Source: a bacterium
GTDB lineage: Bacteria > Patescibacteriota > Minisyncoccia > Moranbacterales > DUUL01
Direction: 5' to 3'
NCBI GenBank assembly: GCA_030626045.1
Contig: DAOUPS010000019.1
Location: 1 to 11,513 of the forward strand
DNA: 11,513 nucleotides
Positions 1-5,767 of the stretch are shown here, in pieces (within the stretch, counting starts at the first letter, position 1; every line of letters begins with the position of its first letter). A program made the position numbers and the translations under genes. The notes beneath the pieces were generated by a model. That model did not search any database, was not told the origin of the DNA, and saw only the letters and a list, made by a program, of their open reading frames with translations.

Positions 1-537
1 GATATTTCCGTCTTGCGTTGGTGTGACTAAAATTCCGCCAATTGCCAGCTGCTGCGGTAAATCTTTAGGGACAGTTTCAAATGCCGCTCCGGAATATATT
101 TTGTCATACGGCGCGTGTTTATGCCACAATTTTGCCGCGTTGCCTATGACGTATGTTACGTTTTCTACTCCGTTTTTTGCCACGTTTTCTTTGCCAATTT
201 CACCGACAGTTTTATTTCTTTCGTACGCGTACACATGCCCAGCTGTACCCACCAAAAGACCCATTAAACAGCTCACCCATCCGCTTCCGGCTCCGATATC
301 GCAAACTGTTTGCCCCTTTTTTACATCAAGCAATTCCAGCATGAAAACTACCGTTGTTGGCTGGGATATTGTCTGTCCTTCAGCAATCGGCAGAGCTGAA
401 TCGTCATAAGCAAATCGCTGCAGATCCTCTCTCACAAAACCGCTCCTGTCAACACGAGCTAGCGCCTCTTTGATCGCTTCAGAGCGAAGTGCTTCTGATG
501 TTTCAAGATGTTTAATTAATTGCTTTAACGTGTGCAT
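1..537 (-). CDS. pcm: Protein-L-isoaspartate O-methyltransferase, C-terminus cut by window edge
   Basis: Reading the minus strand from the ATG at 537-535 gives 179 codons without a stop down to base 1, so the 3' end lies outside the window. The family transfers a methyl group from S-adenosylmethionine to isoaspartyl residues of aged proteins, a cytosolic repair step. The family signature ALPIAEGQTISQP is at about residues 48-60. The SAM-binding motif I CDIGAGSGW is at 79-87, followed by an acidic position in YAYER (103-107) expected for motif II. The gene starts 19 bp after the stop of the TrmB-type regulator upstream on the same strand, so the two are probably co-transcribed. The Shine-Dalgarno is weak (A-rich AAAAGAAAAA). 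The visible part shows no damage. Identification is strong; only the missing end is unknown. Confidence 0.93.
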   Translation of the reverse strand, partial: MHTLKQLIKHLETSEALRSEAIKEALARVDRSGFVREDLQRFAYDDSALPIAEGQTISQPTTVVFMLELLDVKKGQTVCDIGAGSGWVSCLMGLLVGTAGHVYAYERNKTVGEIGKENVAKNGVENVTYVIGNAAKLWHKHAPYDKIYSGAAFETVPKDLPQQLAIGGILVTPTQDGNI

Positions 538-556
538 CGTTTTTCTTTTAAAATGA

Positions 557-1312
557 TTATTTACTTATTTTCCACAAAACATTGAACAAATTGACCATCA
601 TATCTTTATACTCCTCGCTTTCGATCATTAAGCCAAAATTTTCTTTTTTGGATGAGATAAATATTACTTTATTGTTATAAATAAATAAAGTTGAAGCAAA
701 GGAAATATTGGCTGGGGCATAGCGGATCTTTCGCAATTGTTTTTCGTGCTGGTGAAAAAATTTTTCTTTATAGTCTTCGTAGGATCTTAATCTAATAGTC
801 TTAGTTTTAATATTTTCTTTCACTCTTTCCCGCACATAATGCTTCGTAAATTCCATTCCCAGCACCTTATAAGCTTCAATCGTGGGAACAATAGCCATTA
901 TTTCCTTGTTTTTGCATTTGAGCGAATCAAGGAATAAATTTTGCATACTTTCTTTTCCTTCATAAAATTTTATTTTAGGCACAAACATTTCCGTTTTATA
1001 AAAAGATTCTATTTCCGGCATAGCCAGCTCCAGGTCTTTTTTGATCTTTTCTATTTTTCTTTTTTGCTTGTCCAGCAATCTTTGTATATTGGCCGGCTCT
1101 TCCATTATAAAGCGGGTATTATATTTCTTTCCGGTAGTGGACGCCAATCCTTTTTTTATCAGCTTATTTAAAATATCATAAGTGTTTTGCCGACTGACAC
1201 CTGTTTGCTGGGCTAAAAAGTTAGCCAAAACCGGTCCCTGCTTAAGCCCGGCCAAATAAATTTTAATTTCTTTGTCGGACAAACCAGCCATTTTTAATAC
1301 TTTTTCAATCAT
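557..1312 (-). CDS. TrmB-family transcriptional regulator
   Basis: A 251-residue protein with the TrmB layout. Residues 1-70 form a winged helix-turn-helix (LSDKEIKIYLAGL, then GVSRQNTYDILNKLIKKGLA as recognition helix and wing). Residues 75-105 form a lysine/glutamate-rich coiled coil that would dimerise it. Residues 112-250 match the phospholipase-D-like effector/C-terminal domain of the family (KIKFYEGKESMQNLF, then IYNNKVIFISSKKENFGLMI). TrmB proteins were first described as sugar-responsive regulators, but the ligand of this one cannot be read from sequence. It has no membrane segment or signal peptide. A good promoter lies upstream on the minus strand (TTGACA, 17 bp, TAAAAT, 1383-1355), and no clear Shine-Dalgarno precedes the ATG. 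It lies just upstream of pcm in a likely two-gene unit and diverges from the small gene at 1489, which it may also control. Confidence 0.85.
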   Translation of the reverse strand: MIEKVLKMAGLSDKEIKIYLAGLKQGPVLANFLAQQTGVSRQNTYDILNKLIKKGLASTTGKKYNTRFIMEEPANIQRLLDKQKRKIEKIKKDLELAMPEIESFYKTEMFVPKIKFYEGKESMQNLFLDSLKCKNKEIMAIVPTIEAYKVLGMEFTKHYVRERVKENIKTKTIRLRSYEDYKEKFFHQHEKQLRKIRYAPANISFASTLFIYNNKVIFISSKKENFGLMIESEEYKDMMVNLFNVLWKISK

Positions 1313-1354
1313 AGAACTTAATTTAATGTTGTCAGGCTTATTTCGTCATCTGCT

Positions 1355-1383
1355 ATTTTACACTATAACTAAACCTTTGTCAA
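1355..1383 (-). promoter_or_regulatory. Promoter of the TrmB regulator-pcm unit
   Basis: On the minus strand TTGACA (1383-1378) is followed by exactly 17 bp and TAAAAT (1360-1355), a near-consensus sigma-70 promoter about 45 bp before the ATG at 1312. Its -35 box lies in one arm of the inverted repeat TTTGTCAAT/ATTGACAAA (1376-1384 and 1409-1417). The other arm holds the -35 box of the opposite promoter. Confidence 0.7.
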
Positions 1384-1409
1384 TAGGCAAGAACAATGTC
1401 AGCACACCA

Positions 1410-1438
1410 TTGACAAAATGGAAAATTCTTGCTAGGAT
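1410..1438 (+). promoter_or_regulatory. Divergent promoter of the small gene at 1489
   Basis: TTGACA (1410-1415), a 17-bp spacer and TAGGAT (1433-1438) read outward on the plus strand about 50 bp before the ATG at 1489. The two divergent -35 boxes sit back to back, 26 bp apart, so one bound protein could affect both directions. The -10 box matches TATAAT at only 4 of 6 positions. Confidence 0.55.
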
Positions 1439-1488
1439 TATCTATTCAAAAACAGAAAGTATCTTAAAAATTGAAAAAGGAGGAAAGT

Positions 1489-1875
1489 ATGGACGCTAAA
1501 ACTGCTAGAAAAATAGCAAAGAAGAATAAAGAGGGGAAGGATAGGGAACGGCTAAAAATGGAAAGGAAAGAAGATAAAGAGATAATAAACAAATCCAACA
1601 TTTCCTACATCCTAGAAAAAATCTTCAAAGAAATACAGGAAGTGGCAGAGGGAGTACATGAATGTAAAAAAGCCTACTATGCTTTAGTCAATCTTAAAGG
1701 AAGCTGGAATAGAGGCTATGTTGAGGAACAAGAAAAACTTGGAATATACCTTGCGAAATTACTTAAACGCAAAGGATTTAAAGCAACATGCAAGACAGAC
1801 TTTACCACAAGCAGAGAGTTTGAAGATGGGTCAACACCTGACCGTTTAAGAATTTATATAGAAATTACTTGGTAG
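1489..1875 (+). CDS. Small basic protein of unknown function
   Basis: A 128-residue protein that I do not recognise. The ATG at 1489 is chosen over an in-frame TTG at 1471 because AAGGAGG (1478-1484) lies 4 nt before the ATG and would fall inside the coding region otherwise. Residues 1-35 are very rich in Lys, Arg and Glu and look unstructured or coiled. Residues 36-128 look like a compact domain with helices (SYILEKIFKEIQEVAEGVHE), a WNRGYVEEQEKLGIYLAKLLKRKGF segment and a strand-like end (RLRIYIEITW). The second half might be a small alpha/beta nucleic-acid or protein-binding fold, but no motif shows this. It has no signal peptide or membrane segment. It has its own promoter and ends just before a bidirectional terminator, so it is probably monocistronic. 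Confidence 0.7.
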   Translation: MDAKTARKIAKKNKEGKDRERLKMERKEDKEIINKSNISYILEKIFKEIQEVAEGVHECKKAYYALVNLKGSWNRGYVEEQEKLGIYLAKLLKRKGFKATCKTDFTTSREFEDGSTPDRLRIYIEITW

Positions 1876-1896
1876 TAACTTCTACATGAAGGAGGC

Positions 1897-1940
1897 AAAA
1901 AAAACAAGAACTGCTTGCGGAGAATCGCGACAGTTCTTTT
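1897..1940. terminator. Bidirectional intrinsic terminator between convergent genes
   Basis: AAGAACTG (1906-1913) pairs perfectly with CAGTTCTT (1931-1938). Inside it TTGCG (1915-1919) pairs with CGCGA (1926-1930) through one wobble, leaving a GAGAAT loop. On the minus strand the stem is followed by eight T (A-run at 1897-1904), a strong terminator for the aminopeptidase gene. On the plus strand only CTTTTC follows, giving a weaker terminator for the small gene. Confidence 0.8.
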
Positions 1941-2000
1941 CATATCCAGACTAATTCGAAGCAATTATAAAATTACACCTTGACCAACAGCCGATAACGC

Positions 2001-3413
2001 TTATTCAAAAAACGCCTTATAAGCCAGATAAGCGCTGTAAACATCGGCTTTGGAGGAAATTTCCATTGGCGCGTGCATATTGAATAAAGCAATACCCATA
2101 TCAATGATGTCCATATTCCTTTTCGCCATGAACATGGCGATCGTGCCTCCGCCGCCTTCGTCTACTTTCCCCAAACTGGCAGTCTGCCAAATTATTTTGT
2201 TTTTGTTCAGAATAGATCGAATTTCTTGCGTATATTCGGCACTGGCTTCGCTGGTTACCGACTTACCGCGATGTCCCGTGTATTTTTCCAACGCCACGCC
2301 ATATCCCAATTTCGCCGTATTGCGCGGATCATGAACATCCTTGTAGTCCGGATCCAAGGCCGCGGTAACATCACTGGACAAAGCTTGGCTGAAGGCAAAA
2401 ACTTGATAAACATCTTTCAATCCGTCCCCCACCTTTTTTAAAGCCAGCAACTTAGAAACGAAAGATTCTAGAAATATGGATTGGGCGCCGGTATTCCCTT
2501 CCGAGCCGATCTCTTCACGATCCACCCAAAAACAGATCTGCGTTCTATCCGCCGGCTTGGCATCAAAAATAGCAGACAAAGAAGTCCAAGCGCAGATCCG
2601 GTCGTCCTGCCCGTAAGCCGCGATCAATGACCGGTCAAAACCGAGATCACGCGCCGATTCAGCCGGCACAGCTTGAATTTCCGCACTGAAAAGATCTTCT
2701 TCCTTAATGCCATACTTTTTATGAAGATATTCCAGAACAGCCAATTTGACCTTTTCTTTGATCTTTTTGTCTCGCACCGGAATAGAGCCGGCTAAAATAT
2801 TCAATTCCTCTCCAACAATCGCTTCTTCTAGCGGTTTCTTGAGCTGTTTTCTCCCTAAATGCGGCAAAAGATCGGAGATCATAAAGATCGGTTCATCTTT
2901 TTTTTCGCCGATCTTAAGATCAACTTTTCTGCCATTGGTCAGTACGATCGTACCGTGCAGAGCCAAAGCGATTGTAGGCCAATGATATTTTTTAATGCCG
3001 CCATAGTAGTGGGTTTTGAAATAGGCCAGGTCTTCCTCTTCATACAAAGGCTGTACTTTCAGATCAAGATGCGGAGAATCAACATGCGACATGATGATTC
3101 GAAGACCGTCGCTAAGTGATTTTTTGCCGATCACAGCTAAGATCAGGCTTTTATGCCGATTGATCTCGTAAACTTTATCACCGGCTTTCAATGATCGGCA
3201 TTGGCCGATCTCTCGAAAACCTTTTTTCTCCGCCAGCCTCACTCCACACTGTACCGCTTCCCGTTCGGTTTTGGCTTTGTCCAAAAAATCTTTATATTTC
3301 TCGTTAAAAGCAAACGCTTTCTTTTTTTCGTTGTCGCTCCAAACTTCCCAGCAATTTCTTTTGGTGAATTTTAACTTTTTTTCTAAATTTCGATAATTAC
3401 TTTTTTTAACCAT
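2001..3413 (-). CDS. M18-family metalloaminopeptidase
   Basis: A 470-residue protein of the usual length for M18 (aspartyl aminopeptidase/aminopeptidase I), cytosolic enzymes that remove N-terminal residues in peptide turnover and form large tetrahedral oligomers. The dinuclear metal site is recognisable: SHVDSPHLDLK with His110 and Asp112, YGQDDRICAW with Asp270, WVDREEIGSEGNTGAQ with the catalytic Glu300 and metal-ligand Glu301, SSDVTAALDPDY with Asp348, and MHAPMEISSKADVYSAY with His447 near the C-terminus. All expected residues are present, so it should be active. Bacterial M18 members often prefer acidic or other N-terminal residues; specificity cannot be read here. There is no signal peptide. 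The Shine-Dalgarno is weak (AAAGG only 1 nt before the ATG). It converges on the small gene at 1489, with a strong terminator after its stop, and appears to be monocistronic. Confidence 0.93.
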   Translation of the reverse strand: MVKKSNYRNLEKKLKFTKRNCWEVWSDNEKKKAFAFNEKYKDFLDKAKTEREAVQCGVRLAEKKGFREIGQCRSLKAGDKVYEINRHKSLILAVIGKKSLSDGLRIIMSHVDSPHLDLKVQPLYEEEDLAYFKTHYYGGIKKYHWPTIALALHGTIVLTNGRKVDLKIGEKKDEPIFMISDLLPHLGRKQLKKPLEEAIVGEELNILAGSIPVRDKKIKEKVKLAVLEYLHKKYGIKEEDLFSAEIQAVPAESARDLGFDRSLIAAYGQDDRICAWTSLSAIFDAKPADRTQICFWVDREEIGSEGNTGAQSIFLESFVSKLLALKKVGDGLKDVYQVFAFSQALSSDVTAALDPDYKDVHDPRNTAKLGYGVALEKYTGHRGKSVTSEASAEYTQEIRSILNKNKIIWQTASLGKVDEGGGGTIAMFMAKRNMDIIDMGIALFNMHAPMEISSKADVYSAYLAYKAFFE

Positions 3414-3736
3414 GCCTTTATAAAATATTTAAACGTATTACTTATCTTATAAATTCACTCTACCACGCTTTAAATTTTTTACCACCCCAAAAATTACAGC
3501 GCCAGCTGCACTATAATTTACAGGACATTTTACGGACACACTCTGCGCTGGTGCGTTATAACTTACAATACGGTTTGTGAATATACAAAACGTTTTTAAA
3601 TGAGTTTAAAAAACGGCAAAAAATATGACAGTCAAAAAATTAGAAAAGTTGTCAGAAATTTAGATCTCAAATTTACCTTATATAAGCCAATTATCCTATA
3701 TCTCGTTTTTTAAAAAAGTAAAATAGGAATTAGGAC
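3414..3736. other. Divergent intergenic region between aminopeptidase and nrtR
   Basis: No credible gene is present. Contents: an imperfect direct repeat (3499-3522 and 3545-3567), whose units share GCGC, TGC, TATAA and TTACA; an inverted repeat CGTTTTTAAA/TTTAAAAAACG around TGAG (3591-3615, one bulged A), able to fold but not followed by a clear T-run; and a short TGACA/TGTCA pair (3626-3654). The minus-strand promoter of the aminopeptidase must lie here, but I see no box pair good enough to name. Confidence 0.5.
3499..3567 (+). repeat. Imperfect direct repeat, two units of about 24 bp
   Basis: Unit 1 (3499-3522) and unit 2 (3545-3567) align as GCGC.., TGC, TATAA and TTACA with a one-base gap and roughly three quarters identity. 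Regular spacing (46 bp start to start) would suit a pair of regulator sites upstream of the divergent genes, but the function is unknown. Confidence 0.4.
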
Positions 3737-3764
3737 TTGACAAAAAATACATAGTGTATATAAT
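3737..3764 (+). promoter_or_regulatory. Consensus sigma-70 promoter of nrtR
   Basis: TTGACA (3737-3742), 16 bp and TATAAT (3759-3764) match consensus at all twelve positions. Transcription would start near 3771, leaving a leader of about 26 nt before the ATG at 3797. The -10 box is buried in the palindrome at 3753-3769, the expected layout for autorepression. Confidence 0.82.
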
Positions 3765-3769
3765 ACACT
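3753..3769. promoter_or_regulatory. Probable NrtR operator overlapping the -10 box
   Basis: AGTGTATATAATACACT is a perfect 7-bp inverted repeat around a 3-bp centre. A second AGTGT-N7-ACACT element of the same length lies at 4502-4518 just after nrtR. NrtR proteins usually bind palindromes at their own and NAD-gene promoters. Assignment to NrtR rests on position and recurrence, not on a recalled consensus for this lineage. Confidence 0.6.
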
Positions 3770-3771
3770 TA

Positions 3772-3787
3772 GATAAATTAATTTATC
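3772..3787. promoter_or_regulatory. Perfect 16-bp palindrome in the nrtR leader
   Basis: GATAAATTAATTTATC is self-complementary along its full length and lies at the predicted transcription start, 10 nt before the ATG. It could be a second operator half-turn or a dimer site. As RNA it would fold only with a minimal loop, so a DNA role is more likely. Confidence 0.45.
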
Positions 3788-3796
3788 AAAAAGCCA

Positions 3797-4474
3797 ATGA
3801 AAGCAAAGAGTGGAGAAGGGAAAATCAAATTCGCAGTGCTGGCAATTGATGTGGTTTGTTTTCGTATTATAAAAAAAGAATTGAATGTACTGTTGGGAGA
3901 AGTCAATGCCCCTCCGTATTATGAAAATGAACTGGGATTAATAGGAGGATTGATCAAGCCGAAAGAAACAGCAGAGCAAGCTGTTAGCCGACATCTAAAA
4001 GATAAAGTGGGAATTTCAGGTTTATACAAAGAACAGCTCTACACTTTCAGTCAAGTAAAGCGAGATCCCAGAGGCAGAGTAGTGTCGGTAGCCTATTTGG
4101 CCTTTACCAGTCAAGATCCGAGAAACTTGAAAAAGGCTAGCTTAAAAAGCAACTGGATCACAATTAATAATCTGCCTAGATTAGCTTATGACCATAATGA
4201 AATTATTAAGATAGCCCTGGAAAGACTGCGGTCAAGAATAGAGTACACCAATATCGCCAGATATTTCCTTCCGGAAAAATTTACTCTAACCCAGCTGCAG
4301 GAGACATACGAAACTATTCTTGATAAGAAGATTGATAAAAGAAACTTTCGCCGCAAGATATGCAGGGTCAGTATGGTTAAAAAAACCGGAAAAACTCTTT
4401 ATGGAAAGACAACCAGGCCGGCCGCATTATATAAATTTTCAGACAAGAAGACAATGATCTATGAAATTTTTTGA
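3797..4474 (+). CDS. nrtR: NrtR-type Nudix/winged-helix regulator of NAD metabolism
   Basis: A 225-residue protein with the two-domain architecture of NrtR: an N-terminal Nudix-like domain (about 10-145) and a C-terminal winged helix (about 155-225) with the hallmark FTLTQLQETYETILDKKI followed by RNFRRKI (183-189). NrtR regulators bind ADP-ribose or related NAD-derived nucleotides in the Nudix domain and repress NAD synthesis or salvage genes. The Nudix box (from Gly51 with Glu57 and Arg65) is degenerate: where REuxEE is expected the protein has RHLKDK, so the catalytic glutamates are missing and it should sense rather than hydrolyse. The ATG at 3797 has no good Shine-Dalgarno but fits the leader of the consensus promoter. 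It is followed downstream by nicotinamidase, nadD and nicotinate phosphoribosyltransferase genes, the classical NrtR targets, which strongly supports the call. Confidence 0.92.
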   Translation: MKAKSGEGKIKFAVLAIDVVCFRIIKKELNVLLGEVNAPPYYENELGLIGGLIKPKETAEQAVSRHLKDKVGISGLYKEQLYTFSQVKRDPRGRVVSVAYLAFTSQDPRNLKKASLKSNWITINNLPRLAYDHNEIIKIALERLRSRIEYTNIARYFLPEKFTLTQLQETYETILDKKIDKRNFRRKICRVSMVKKTGKTLYGKTTRPAALYKFSDKKTMIYEIF

Positions 4475-4501
4475 AATAGCTATATTTTTTTATCATAAGA
4501 A

Positions 4502-4518
4502 AGTGTAGTTTTAACACT
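4502..4518. promoter_or_regulatory. Second AGTGT-N7-ACACT palindrome, candidate NrtR site
   Basis: AGTGTAGTTTTAACACT has the same arms and the same 17-bp length as the palindrome on the nrtR promoter, with a different centre. It lies 27 bp after the nrtR stop and upstream of the pncA leader. A single protein could bind both, but no clear promoter overlaps this copy. Confidence 0.5.
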
Positions 4519-4570
4519 AACGACAAGTACCTCGTCATCAAAAACGCGACAGATCGAGAAAAGTTTGTTC

Positions 4571-4599
4571 TTGACTTTCGACAAACTTTATGGTAAAAC
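4571..4599 (+). promoter_or_regulatory. Possible promoter upstream of the pncA leader
   Basis: TTGACT (4571-4576, 5 of 6 to consensus), a 17-bp spacer and TAAAAC (4594-4599, 4 of 6). It lies inside the inverted repeat at 4560-4589 and would place the leader hairpin in the 5' part of the transcript. Confidence 0.4.
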
Positions 4600-4668
4600 T
4601 AACGATTAAACCGCTTAGAAAACCGTCCCTATTGTATTTGTCAAAACCTGCCATACCAGAACACTAAA

Positions 4669-4727
4669 TTAAGCTAAGAAAACTTTATCTTATCTTCAAT
4701 AAATTGGATAAAATTTTCTTGCCTTAA
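4669..4727 (+). repeat. Leader repeat copy 1, imperfect hairpin before pncA
   Basis: This 59-nt element matches 9403-9461 at 56 of 59 positions. It folds as TTAAG/CTTAA (5 bp), a CT/GC internal loop, AAGAAAA/TTTTCTT (7 bp), one mismatch, TTTATC/GATAAA (6 bp) and a 17-nt loop. Between copies the outer A-T pair becomes a G-T wobble (4671 against 9405), and the mismatched position stays mismatched, so the fold is kept. It ends 137 bp before the nicotinamidase ATG. Possible roles are a cis-acting RNA, a protein site or a duplicated promoter region. Confidence 0.75.
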
Positions 4728-4775
4728 TCTAAATTATTAGAATCAAGGTCAAGAGTCCTTTACAACTAAAAATTT

Positions 4776-4800
4776 GGAGGGAGGTAAACTGTTGAACTGA
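4776..4800 (+). other. Strong ribosome site with three-codon frame TTG-AAC-TGA
   Basis: GGAGGGAGG (4776-4784) is followed after 7 nt by TTG AAC TGA (4792-4800), a minimal leader frame 64 bp before pncA. In the alignment with the nadD leader the preceding CTG (4789-4791) falls where the nadD ATG is. It may therefore be a decayed gene start left by duplication rather than a working uORF. Confidence 0.35.
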
Positions 4801-4864
4801 TCTGTTTTGGCATCGACAAAATAATCACGGAAACCATAAACCATCTACGGAAAGGAGTTGAAAA

Positions 4865-5680
4865 ATGAAGATCCATTTACTTGCCATTGATCCACAGAAT
4901 GATTTTTGCGACATCGACAATGCGACATTACCCGTGCCAGGCGCCAATGAAGACATGATACGCTTGGCCGCCATGATCGATCGCGTTGGATCGAAACTGG
5001 AAGACATCCACGTTACAATGGACAGTCATCGGCTCATTGACATTGCTCATCCTGTTTGGTGGATGAATCAGAATGGCGATCAGCCGGCACCATTTACGAT
5101 CATATCTGCCAATGACGTTGAGAACGGCATCTGGACACCGCGCAATCCCGGTTTTCGCAAGCGTACTTTAGATTATGCACGACAACTGGAAGTAAGCGGC
5201 AAATACCAGCTTTGCGTGTGGCCCCCGCACTGCCTTATCGGCACATGGGGCCATAACATCCATACCGGTCTCAATGAGGCATTGCAGCGCTGGTCTGACA
5301 ATGAATTTGCCATGGTTGATTATGTTACCAAAGGTTCCAATCCATGGACTGAGCATTATGGAGCCATGATGGCGGAAGTGCCTGATCCATCCGACCCCAG
5401 TACGGCGTTGAATACTGACTTTCTCGCCATGCTGGCTGAAGTGGATATGGTGGTTACCGCCGGTGAGGCCTTAAGCCATTGCGTGAAAGAAACCGTAACG
5501 CAAATTGCCGACAATATCGGAGATGAGCACATCAGAAAATTCCATATCTTAACTGATTGTTCCAGTCCGGTGCCGGCAGTACCCAACGGTCCCGACTTTC
5601 CGGCTATTGCCGAAGGATGGCTCAAGGAAATGGAAAGACGGGGAATGACCTTGACCACCTCGGTTGACTTTCTAACTTGA
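4865..5680 (+). CDS. pncA: Nicotinamidase-like cysteine hydrolase
   Basis: A 271-residue member of the isochorismatase-like cysteine hydrolases, best read as nicotinamidase, which converts nicotinamide to nicotinate in the first step of NAD salvage. Visible motifs: LLAIDPQNDF with catalytic Asp9; TMDSH with metal ligands Asp53 and His55, then His62; VWPPHCLIGTWG (118-129), equivalent to WPxHC of PncA; VTKG with catalytic Lys156; and AGEALSHCV with nucleophile Cys206. The triad and metal site are complete. It is longer than common PncA proteins (about 190-215 residues), with extra sequence around 63-110 and 160-185. AAAGGAG (4851-4857) lies 7 nt before the ATG. The next genes encode the triad, and nadD-pncB follow, fitting nicotinamidase better than other hydrolases of the fold. 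A different amide substrate is possible. A 14-bp perfect hairpin follows the stop. Confidence 0.87.
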   Translation: MKIHLLAIDPQNDFCDIDNATLPVPGANEDMIRLAAMIDRVGSKLEDIHVTMDSHRLIDIAHPVWWMNQNGDQPAPFTIISANDVENGIWTPRNPGFRKRTLDYARQLEVSGKYQLCVWPPHCLIGTWGHNIHTGLNEALQRWSDNEFAMVDYVTKGSNPWTEHYGAMMAEVPDPSDPSTALNTDFLAMLAEVDMVVTAGEALSHCVKETVTQIADNIGDEHIRKFHILTDCSSPVPAVPNGPDFPAIAEGWLKEMERRGMTLTTSVDFLT

Positions 5681-5704
5681 TCTGTCTGGTAAAGTACAAG
5701 AAAA

Positions 5705-5737
5705 GGCAACTGCAAATACAACATATTTGCAGTTGCC
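5705..5737 (+). terminator. Perfect 14-bp hairpin after pncA, no T-run
   Basis: GGCAACTGCAAATA (5705-5718) pairs perfectly with 5724-5737 around the loop CAACA. It is followed by AATTAACTC, so it lacks the T-run of an intrinsic terminator. It may end part of the transcripts, block 3' exonucleases or mark an RNA processing point between pncA and the VWA gene, giving the two different message levels. Confidence 0.6.
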
Positions 5738-5767
5738 AATTAACTCACACTCGAAGGGAGAAATATC

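Larger units (their letters stand above)
4475..4864 (+). promoter_or_regulatory. Complex regulatory region before the nicotinamidase gene
   Basis: This 390-bp stretch holds no normal gene but much structure. In order: a T-run after nrtR (4485-4491); a palindrome AGTGT-N7-ACACT (4502-4518); a 9-bp inverted repeat AAAGTTTGT/ACAAACTTT (4560-4568, 4581-4589); a possible promoter TTGACT, 17 bp, TAAAAC (4571-4599); a segment resembling part of the kinase gene (4581-4606); the 59-nt foldable leader repeat (4669-4727); a shared CTTTACAACT (4758-4767); a strong Shine-Dalgarno with a three-codon frame (4776-4800); and AAAGGAG (4851-4857), the ribosome site of the gene at 4865. Confidence 0.6.

Noticed and set aside
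23..409. Plus-strand open frame of 128 codons
   Set aside because: It is antisense to pcm, whose minus-strand frame has clear SAM-methyltransferase motifs.
1471..1488. TTG start six codons upstream for the small gene
   Set aside because: It would translate through the AAGGAGG that serves the ATG at 1489.
1886..1954. A 22-codon frame with an ATG just after the small gene
   Set aside because: It runs through the bidirectional terminator and has no ribosome site upstream of the ATG.
4475..4864. tRNA or known riboswitch in the pncA leader region
   Set aside because: I find no cloverleaf and cannot match a known riboswitch core; the foldable repeat is reported as an unclassified element.
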